64,000 nucleotides of DNA from positions 1-64,000 of the forward strand of contig FMBT01000331.1 in NCBI GenBank assembly GCA_900095095.1, written 5' to 3'. Numbering within the stretch: position 1 is the stretch's first letter; each line of letters opens with the position of its first letter. A program made the position numbers and the translations under genes. Positions 56,610 through 64,000 of this stretch are shown here, piece after piece. The stretch is from Fragilariopsis cylindrus CCMP1102 (lineage: Eukaryota > Bacillariophyta > Bacillariophyceae > Bacillariales > Bacillariaceae). The notes beneath the pieces were generated by a model, which saw only the letters and a list, made by a program, of their open reading frames with translations, was not told the DNA's origin and searched no databases.

Positions 56610-56995
56610 TTTCAGGTCATAAATCTTGTTGTTTTTGCCTACCTACCATACCAGCGGATTGTAACTTATTCAACAACCACAGATACAAAAGTATGGTAGG
56701 AGGTAACTACAATGTTTCAGTATTCTATAAGAATGCTAGTGCAACCGGCCCAGAAGGTGTTGTCCTCTGCAACACTTTCAAATGAGATATTTTGTTGTTC
56801 ATTTTGTTCATAAATCATGTTATTTTTGTGCCTACCTACCACACCAGCGGATTGTAATTTATTCAACAACCACAGGAACAAAAGTATGGTAGGAGGTAAC
56901 TACAATGTTCCAGTATTCTATAAGAATGCTAGTGCACCCAACCCAGAAGGTGTTGTCCTCTGCAACACTTTCAAATGAGATATTTTGTTGTGTGT
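56610..56995. repeat. Tandem duplication, unit about 205 bases
   Basis: About 56615-56795 and 56818-56992 match closely (CAGCGGATTGTAA, then AGTATGGTAGGAGGTAACTA and GGTGTTGTCCTCTGCAACAC). Both copies can be read as a similar short peptide (FNNHRYKSMVGGNYNV ... EGVVLCNTFK, each closed by TGA), so the unit may derive from a protein-coding element; the family is not recognisable. Confidence 0.8.
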
Positions 56996-57709
56996 ACACA
57001 TACATTTTAAATCCCTAAAATGTGTGCTGTGTGTGAGCTTACATTGTGAGATACCAGTAGGCTTACAAGACAAAGGAATATAGCAATTCTCCATCCAATA
57101 GGTCAATTGTAAACTTCATAGTTAAATTTTCCAAAAAAATGACTTTTTAGGTGTATATACTTGATGCTAAAGTTGTTATCATATACTACACTAACAAATA
57201 CTAGTAAAGTTTTTTGGGGGGGTTACGATTTTTTTAAACCCCAAATTGTATTTTTAAATTTGGGGGTCCCCTCTATGCTAATTTTTGGGATAGTTAATTA
57301 TAACTAGTTACACTTTTTTGGATTCAAAAAATAGTTAATTAAAAACACTAGTTTTAACGAAAACCCCTAAATCTTACGTCAAGTTGGTGACAGATTGTTG
57401 CTGTAGCTCTATGTAACTCTAGCCTAAGAATCTGACATAGCCGTCGCGTATGATTGCGTTAACTCATGTAATTCCTTACGTCAAGTTGATGAAGGTGCTA
57501 ATAGCTCTTTTAGTAACTGGCGTAGGAATCTGACATTGCCGTCGCGTTGGCGGTCCGCATTTTCAGTACGAATATCTATCGCCCATTAGAAATCTTGTCT
57601 TTGGAAAATTATGATTGCGTTAAATCATTTCAGCTATTTAGATGATATTTCAACTAGGCAGTTATAAAAGATAGGGTTCGAAGTTCGCGGAATGTATTCT
57701 CTTTTTTTG

Positions 57710-58070
57710 AATGCAGTCTCTTCACTAAATATAACGTATAGCTCAAGAAGCATTGTACTGCCAAAGAATACGCGTGAAGTCTTAGACGAAAGCTACTCTC
57801 ATAGTTTCAGTAATTTAACCTAGTGAATCGAGTTGATAATCAATTGCATCTACTACAGACTAGAAATTTTTAATTTTCTATTAAATCATTTGACGTCACG
57901 AGTCGTGGTTCAATACTGCTTGCTATTAATACTTTTATTTTACATACAGTACTCGCGTCGTCTTACATAATGCATGTTTTTTTTTTCTTTGTGTGTCGAC
58001 AATAATAGCTGTGTTAATTGAATACGTTGTTAATTATGATACTGAACCTCGGAAAATGACACATCAATGG
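57710..58070. repeat. Left copy of repeat flanking the transporter gene
   Basis: Block a (57720-57825, ending ATAGTTTCAGTAATTTAACC) recurs at 60995-61107, and block b (58015-58070, AATTGAATACGTTGTTAATT) recurs at 60898-60950. In the right copy the order is b then a. Confidence 0.7.
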
Positions 58071-58099
58071 CGTATCATTATAATATTGTGAAAACCGTA

Positions 58100-58800
58100 A
58101 TTGCGAGAGAGAAAGTGAGTGAAAATAGAAGTAGAGCTTTCGAAGGATGTGAAGGCGAGAGCCCAATAATATGTAGTTAATTGAATACATTTTTTATTAT
58201 GATACTTGATGGCTGATATGATATCATTCTGATTCTATTTCTTTGGATCCGAGTCAGATTCTCTGCTGCCGACTCATCATCTCAATTGAACCTTCTCTCA
58301 AATCATTCATGACCATTCGTTTACACTCAATGCTCACTTTCTTTAAAATGAAAATCATTAATTATGTTGTGATAGTATATATTCGTATTGTTTGCGCTTC
58401 TTCGAGAGGAGAACACATTTTACTGGATGGATCCTGCTTTTAAAAAGCTATTCTTCGCTTCACACGCCAATCTTATAAATCGACGCGTTTTCGTTGCGAG
58501 AGAGAAAGTGAGTGAAAATAGAAGTAGCGCGTTCGAACGATGTGAGTAAATCATACAAAATTGAAAATAGAAGTAGAGCTTTCGAACGATGTGAAGGCGA
58601 GAGCCCAATAATACGTAGTTTGTTAATTGAATACATTTCTAATTATGAAAACCGTAACTCTTTTACGTTGCGAGAGAGAAAGTAAGTAAAAATAGAAGTA
58701 GAGCTTTCGAACGATGTGAAGGTGTAAGCTAAGTAAATCATACAAAATTGAAAATAGAAGTAGAGCTTTCGAAGGATGTGAAGGCGAGAGCCCAATAATG
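58100..58800. repeat. Irregular short tandem repeats
   Basis: The unit AAAATAGAAGTAGAGCTTTC, usually followed by GAA(C/G)GATGTGAAGGCGAG, occurs at about 58118, 58516, 58562, 58690 and 58749, most with a preceding GAGAGAGAAAGT block and a following AGCCCAATAAT block. Confidence 0.8.
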
Positions 58801-58910
58801 TTCAAATATTGCTCTAGCCACACGCCACTACGCACATCAATAAAAAGCCCACAAAAACGAATCCACAACAATCGGAACAGTAGCAAAAACAAAAACAAAT
58901 AGAAGACAAG

Positions 58911-60811
58911 ATGGTGGATACTGCTGTTGATATTGATAATGAGAAATTGAACGACAACAACTACGGCAACGGCAACGGTAACGGCAACGGCGATGGTGAA
59001 GGAGAAGGAGAAGGAGAAGGAGAAGGAGAAGGAGAAGGAGAAGGAAAAGGAGCCAAATCTAAATGTTGTAATTTGTATAATGGCAATGTCGATGCGATTG
59101 GTTTAAGTTGGTTAGGTAAGTAAATAATAATCAATAGACTTTGCTTTTGTTTTTTTGAATCAATCAATTCGATCAATCAATTCGATCAGTCAATTCCTTT
59201 CCCCATTACTTTTACATTCTTCTCACGATATTTTTTCTCATCTTCTTTTTGTATATAGCTTCTGGACGTGGAATGTTAATTATGTCGAATATATTTATGG
59301 CAACATCCTTGCTTTTTTTAGCGAAGGATGCAGCGGGATGCTTTGAGGAACCCATCGCGGACGGACAATGTAATAAGTCGATTTATGGAATGAAAGCAGA
59401 ATCCTTTATTACCAATATCGCCACGATTGCTGCTGTCTTAGCAGCATTATTTATGCCAATTTGTGGTGCGCTGGTGGATTATACACCTCATCGAAAATTA
59501 GTCGGTATCATCACAGCACTTCTGTTGGTCGCCATACAGGCGATACAGATTGGTACCGTCGAACAAACATGGTTCGCGATGGGGGTACTACAAGCACTGT
59601 CAGTATTTATTTATCAACTCCAGTTGGTGACTCTGATTGCCTATCTGCCAGAAATTGCACGACAAGTTGGTGTACTATCAATGACCAAAGTTAGTTCCAA
59701 TTTGTATCTTGTAGAATATGCCTCGTCGGCACTTTTTTTGGTGGCCATGACAGGTATTACTATCGCATTTAAAACATCGGCAGTTGTTACTGGACAAATT
59801 AGTCAAGGTATCACTACCGTAATGTCGATGATTACTTTCGCGGTGGGTTGGTTCATATATCTTACACCACGACCGGCAGTACGGCCAGTTCCCGAGGGAC
59901 ATTGGTTACTACTAGAAGGATTCAACCAGAATTGGAGAACTGCAAATCAGTTCAAAAACACTACAAGCATGGATTAAGATATTTCCTTTTAGCAAACGTT
60001 TTCGCTGAACCATGTACGTAGAAAATAAGGCAACAGTAACAACAACAACTTGAATCTTTCTTCTTTTCCTATATAACATTGTACTCACAAAATTCATTGC
60101 CATTTTGGTTTCTAATTTAAAAAATCCCAAACACATTCTTGAAATCATTTTGTATAATTTAACAGCCGCTCAAGCAATCACCACTGTATTGATTGTTTAT
60201 TTGTCATCGTCTATTGAATTGAGTATTTCACAAATAGGGATTTTCTTTATTGTTACAGTGATTGCGGTTTGTATAGGAACTGGATTAGGAAGATTTATTA
60301 CGAATAAGACCACGCCTCTCTTGTCATGGAAATTATCAATGATATACCTATTCATTACCAATATGGTTGGTGCATTGGTCCTAGATGGCATACCACATGA
60401 TTTGAAGGAAATGTCATACATATGGGGAATTTTCGTTGGTCTAGGACTTGGCTGGTATCATCCAACGCAAATTTATTTTTCAGTTTGATTGTGCCACCCG
60501 GTCAAGAAGCCGAATTTTCAGGATTGCTTGTCTATTGCACTCAGATTTTAGCCTGGCTTATCCCGTTAGTATTTTCCATATTAATTGAGTTTGATGTTCC
60601 ACAAAAGTACGGTGTGATCGTTACCGCAAGTGGATTTTTAATTGCCGTGTTTTTCCTCATGCTAACGTGTTCGTGGGAGGATATCTTGAAGGAATCGAAC
60701 GCGGATATTGATATGACTACAACAACGGTGACAGCTGCACAAGGAGGAGGAGAAGAAGAAGGTACAAACAATAAAAACACTTACCCTCCCTTAGATGAAG
60801 AAAGAGCATGA
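58911..60811 (+). CDS. Atg22-like / major facilitator membrane transporter (three exons, two apparent one-base frame breaks)
   Basis: Exons 58911-59115, 59259-60013 and 60166-60811 with GT-AG introns; about 535 residues if read through. The N-terminus has Gly-Asn and Gly-Glu repeats encoded by six-base tandem repeats, then CCNLYNGNVDAIGLSWLASG. Membrane helices include MSNIFMATSLLFLA, ITNIATIAAVLAALFMPICG, VGIITALLLVAIQAIQIG, VLQALSVFIYQLQLVTLIAY, VMSMITFAVGWFIYL, and in exon 3 AITTVLIVYLSSS, IGIFFIVTVIAVCIGTG, IYLFITNMVGALVL, IWGIFVGLGLGWYHPTQ and VFSILIEFDVPQKYGV. DYTPHRK is the typical loop after helix 2-3. The frame shifts by one base at about 59938-59941 and again at about 60468-60471; on both sides the protein continues in family style and all splice sites are intact. 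Acidic tail. Either a young pseudogene or consensus errors. Substrate unknown (the yeast relative exports vacuolar amino acids). Confidence 0.75.
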
Positions 60812-61730
60812 TGTAAATGGTATCCGGACAAATATACCTCAAATGCACTGCCTATGTTATTTTCTGTTCCCTAATAAGTCTACAGTAATATGTAGTTTGA
60901 TAATTGAATACATTTTTAATTATGATACTTCTACCTCAAAAATGACATGTAGATCGCTGCTAACTGAAGCTTAGTCGGCTTGGGCAGAAAAATTCAATCT
61001 AGATATATAACGTAGCTCAAGCATTGTAATGAGACGCCAAAGAATACTGTACGCTGCTGTTGAAGTCTTAGACGAACGCTACTCTCATAGTTTCAGTAAT
61101 TTAACCTACCCTGGATAACACTGTGTAGCTGTAAATTGTCTGAATATGCGTTTTTAATTTACACCCTCTCCCTGGGACATGCCACATTGGAATTTGGCTA
61201 TGCATTTGTGTACGCCTCTATATAGAAATGCCCCAATGTACCAAATTAACAACCCATTCCACCTTGTATTTAGAACTACATAAATTATGCTTGTCCAAGT
61301 GAAGCAGTCACACTATTGCTTTTTACGCATGCAGTAGGCTGTTTTTGTATCTGCCATTTGACTCAACAAAAGCATCATAGTTAATATCCAACAATTTAAA
61401 TACTCAACATAGGGATTTAAAATCCGTTGTGGCAGTATCATGTAAAATTACAACGACTGTTATTCGATAACACACATAATGTTCAAGACAACACATATAT
61501 ATTATACCCAATACAAGATCTCATCATTTTCCTTAAGTATTCAAACACACATGTCCCTACAGGAAAAAGTTTTTTTTCTGGAATGTCTTGTTCCACAATA
61601 ATTGTTACTTTTCTTAGCCTGCCCTACATAATAATTATAGACAACATTCTACAGGAATCCCAGCACACAAAATATCTATTTAAAACCCTTTACTACATAA
61701 TAACAGTACTTAAATACTAAAGTCCAGTAC
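60812..61730. other. Spacer with right copy of the flanking repeat
   Basis: Block b at about 60898-60950 and block a at about 60995-61107 match the left copy at 57710-58070. The rest is AT-rich without recognisable genes. Confidence 0.55.
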
Positions 61731-62800
61731 ATGACAGTTGCAACAAGGTGAGCCATACCCAGTCACAGATCATTCACATGGTAAGGAAGATTGCCTACCC
61801 ATTGAATGGCAACTAGACGATATGATAGATAGCTCATAATAACTTTAGACATTAGTTTAAATATCAAAGTATACTATACAGTTATTATCACCAGAATGCA
61901 TGAGAATCCACAGTGACTTAATACCACTTCTTCTTATTCTTTGCTTTGTGATACCAAAGTAAGTAAGTTATTATTATGTGACAATTAATTTTTTCACCTA
62001 GATGCCATCACAGTAATTTTTGTTGTTGGCTTGGTGGAAGTTGAGTGGGAGTTCAGACTAAGTAGCAGCAGTAGCTGCTGCTGCAGTGATTTATTTGTTG
62101 CTGCACTTGCTACAATAATGTTGCCCTTTGTTGTCACATACTGCTAGAATACACAATTTTATGCCAGAATTCATTCCCTTTGTGTGCCTACCTACCACAA
62201 CAAACAGCAAAACGAGGAGGTACAAGGTAAAAGTGATGCACACAATGCTATTGTATAGTTTATTGATTTCCCTGCATCAAAATGTTAAGGTCTGTGCATC
62301 TGCAACCATCTCATATATGGGATAATTTGTTGTGTGTTAGTTATATATATTCAGGCTATGGTGTGAGTGGTACAGTAGGCCACAATATGACCTCCCAAGA
62401 GATCAACATGACCAACCATTACAACTGAATTGTACAAAATTAATAATGTTACGAAGTAGTGTGTGTGGCATGGTGTGTTTGGTTGATCCACTCCTTTTCC
62501 ACATTGACATTGTGTAACAACACCTGGGAACATGCTTAACTTTGCTGAGCAGACGGGAAGCGGTGCTGTCATGTTGGTATGGTTCTTCAGTAAAAAGAGT
62601 AAGTGATATGTACTGTAAACAACGAAAGCGCCGTTATAAAATGGGGGAATCGCGCATTCGCGCAATTTTCTGCCCTGGTGGTGTAAAGCGAGGTCTTAGG
62701 TCCCGATATAATCACATAATCACATAATATGAGGCTGGTGAGTGTTTACTGAGATCTGTTCTCTTCACATCACCAATGTCAACACTAGCTAGTAACTGCG
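61731..62800. repeat. Dispersed repeat, short copy (internally deleted relative of 53848-56290)
   Basis: The same three blocks as in the long copy stand next to each other here. The microsatellites, tRNA-like piece and hairpin of the long copy are missing, as is part of the 5S-like segment. Similarity over 62096-62515 is very high to 53997-54437, so the two copies are not old. Confidence 0.75.
62516..62599 (-). rRNA. Truncated 5S rRNA-like sequence
   Basis: The minus strand reads GAACCATACCAACATGACAG, CACCGCTTCCCGTCTGCTCA, GCAAAGTTAAGCATGTTC and then jumps to CCAGGTGTTGTTAC. The 5' half has regular 5S spacing (GTCTG about 37 bases from the start), while about 45 bases holding the C-box are missing. 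A relic, not a working gene. Confidence 0.65.
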
Positions 62801-63037
62801 ATTATGCTCATTGTTTGTTTAAAACGAATACAATAGGGAATAATATCTAGACAATATTCTTTGTTCTTTAAGGCTACTGTACTCGTATAACCCTGGAGGT
62901 TCCTTACAAGTACTAGTTTCAACAGTATCTGTATCTACTCTTTCGTTCGCATCCGTGATCGATATCGCAAAACTGAACACTCGATTAATCAATCCCTTAT
63001 ATCGACAGGTAAACTTATTCACGGCGAGAGACAAATC

Positions 63038-64000
63038 ATGCGCACCATCTTGTTTCTATTGATTCTTTTGTGTCGCTATTGCCGAGGTGAAAGCGAAAAT
63101 TTAGAATTCGTGCAACATACTAACGGTGCGGCACAAAATACGGACGCCGCCCTATCGTCATTGGACACGTCGTATTATAAACGCCGCTGCCTGCGCGGGT
63201 ATGCCGCTTCAAACTTTGATCTTCTGGACACCGACAATTATGATAAATGGATGGATGACGACACGATTATGTATTTAGCGGAAACTGGTACCTACAAAGG
63301 CCCCAGCGGAATCGCCGAATATATAGGCGGGCCTGTTTATTTTGCATCAAGTTTTGTGGAGTTGGAATCACAGATGCTTCCGATTTCGTTTAATGAAACG
63401 ATTTGTGTGGCTCACTTCAGTATCAAAATTGATCTTACGACTGATCCTGTCAGGGTTGGTGAGCCCGTTGGCCTGGCTTCCACCTTTGGATTTACACTAT
63501 ACTGGACAGTTGCTGTTGCCGACGATGGTGTTGAATTGAATACTACAGATGTCCGTCCTAGCAACAGATTCAACAACTACGATGAAAATTACGACTTCAG
63601 AACTCACAGAATCAATGCATACTTCCCGAATGCATACTTGAGACGACTTTATGGAGTTGAACTTGAGACAGACAAGGTTCGTGACTTTGTTTGTGATGTC
63701 ATCATGAGCCCTGGGTGTAATGAAACACGTGATCTTAATCAACTCAGCTCGCATGAGGAGTGTGTAACAATGTACGAGACCCTTCTCAGTACCAATATGA
63801 CTGGATCTATGGATGACTTCACCAAAGGCTGTCGAATTCTTCACGCCGTATATGCTCTCGAAAACCAAAAACACTGTCCTCACTTGAGTTTTAAACCACA
63901 ACAAGACTATTTAGGTATAACCAAGTGCCAAATTTCAAGCGGACAGGTTCCATCAGATATCTTTTCCGAAGTCGAACTTGATTTCATTCAGCAGCAGAGC
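63038..64000 (+). CDS. Secreted NTF2/SnoaL-like domain protein, 3' end outside window
   Basis: Open from ATG 63038 to the window edge (321 codons, no stop). The signal peptide is MRTILFLLILLCRYCRG. The body has CLRGYAASNFDLLDTDNYDK, WMDDDTIMYLAETGTYKGPS and GIAEYIGGPVYF, which follow the pattern of NTF2/SnoaL-fold proteins (DxxYxxWMxDD...xxGxYxGPxGI). Later conserved-looking parts are FVCDVIMSPGCNETRDLN, FTKGCRILHAVYALENQK and HCPHLSFKP, with several Cys that suggest disulfide bonds. I recall similar secreted proteins in diatoms with GCRALHAVFA and HCPHLS motifs; their role is unknown. No intron is needed so far. GC is a little higher than in the repeats to the left. Confidence 0.75.
   Translation, partial: MRTILFLLILLCRYCRGESENLEFVQHTNGAAQNTDAALSSLDTSYYKRRCLRGYAASNFDLLDTDNYDKWMDDDTIMYLAETGTYKGPSGIAEYIGGPVYFASSFVELESQMLPISFNETICVAHFSIKIDLTTDPVRVGEPVGLASTFGFTLYWTVAVADDGVELNTTDVRPSNRFNNYDENYDFRTHRINAYFPNAYLRRLYGVELETDKVRDFVCDVIMSPGCNETRDLNQLSSHEECVTMYETLLSTNMTGSMDDFTKGCRILHAVYALENQKHCPHLSFKPQQDYLGITKCQISSGQVPSDIFSEVELDFIQQQS

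Larger units (their letters stand above)
56291..58910. other. Repeat-rich spacer before the transporter gene
   Basis: Contains the 205-base tandem duplication (56610-57000), a diverged internal pair at 57374-57450 and 57477-57545 (CTTACGTCAAGTTG ... GAATCTGACAT...GCCGTCGCGT), the left copy of the flanking repeat (57710-58070) and the short tandem repeats at 58100-58800. No gene recognised. Confidence 0.55.

Overview
The window looks like nuclear DNA of a diatom, or a close stramenopile relative, possibly a pennate form. The genes are AT-rich and carry short GT-AG introns. A fucoxanthin-chlorophyll light-harvesting protein (51.7-52.6 kb) and a plastid-type flavodoxin (15.5-16.1 kb) are present. 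Several proteins begin with a signal peptide ending in an Ala-Phe or Gly-Phe motif, the bipartite plastid targeting signal of secondary red-lineage plastids. There is a heat-shock-factor DNA-binding protein of the kind diatoms have expanded, and many Asn/Asp/Ser/Gln-rich proteins. No species name can be supported from the sequence alone.

Layout. 0-6.4 kb: C-terminal part of a class 3 lipase, a small unknown protein, a secreted CAP-domain protein and a secreted acidic Cys-containing protein. 8.4-20 kb: three paralogous secreted cupredoxin genes. The second and third lie in opposite orientation and share long flanks. Between them sit a decayed coding region, a leucine-rich-repeat protein, plastid flavodoxin and a membrane TPR-like protein. 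20.7-37.9 kb: a large low-complexity membrane protein, an HSF-type factor, an FKBP with a SAM domain inserted in it, a decayed helicase-associated-domain gene next to its intact paralogue, an ankyrin-type gene with an in-frame TGA, a SANT-domain membrane protein, a thylakoid-lumen-type protein, a type I membrane protein and an acidic protein. 39.8-50.1 kb: a membrane-anchored gene with a disrupted frame, a plastid GST-like protein, a plastid START/COQ10-like protein and a seven-exon membrane protein. 51.7-64 kb: the light-harvesting gene, then a repeat-rich tract holding 5S-rRNA-like sequences, an Atg22-like/MFS transporter gene with two apparent single-base frame breaks, and a secreted NTF2/SnoaL-like protein that runs off the right edge.

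The best candidate for something new is the cupredoxin group. All three copies have a Cys-X6-His-X4-Gln ligand loop, two residues longer than the usual phytocyanin loop. One copy has an extracellular Met/Asp/His-rich tail with four Met-Asp-His-Ser repeats, resembling the copper-binding ends of Ctr1-type transporters. Flavodoxin, the iron-sparing electron carrier, lies between the two inverted copies, so the segment could be an iron/copper-nutrition neighbourhood; that is inference. Second is the FKBP-SAM insertion protein. Third is a dispersed repeat that carries a 5S-rRNA-like segment. Several otherwise well-preserved genes carry one or two single-base disruptions, which may be real decay or consensus errors in the assembly.
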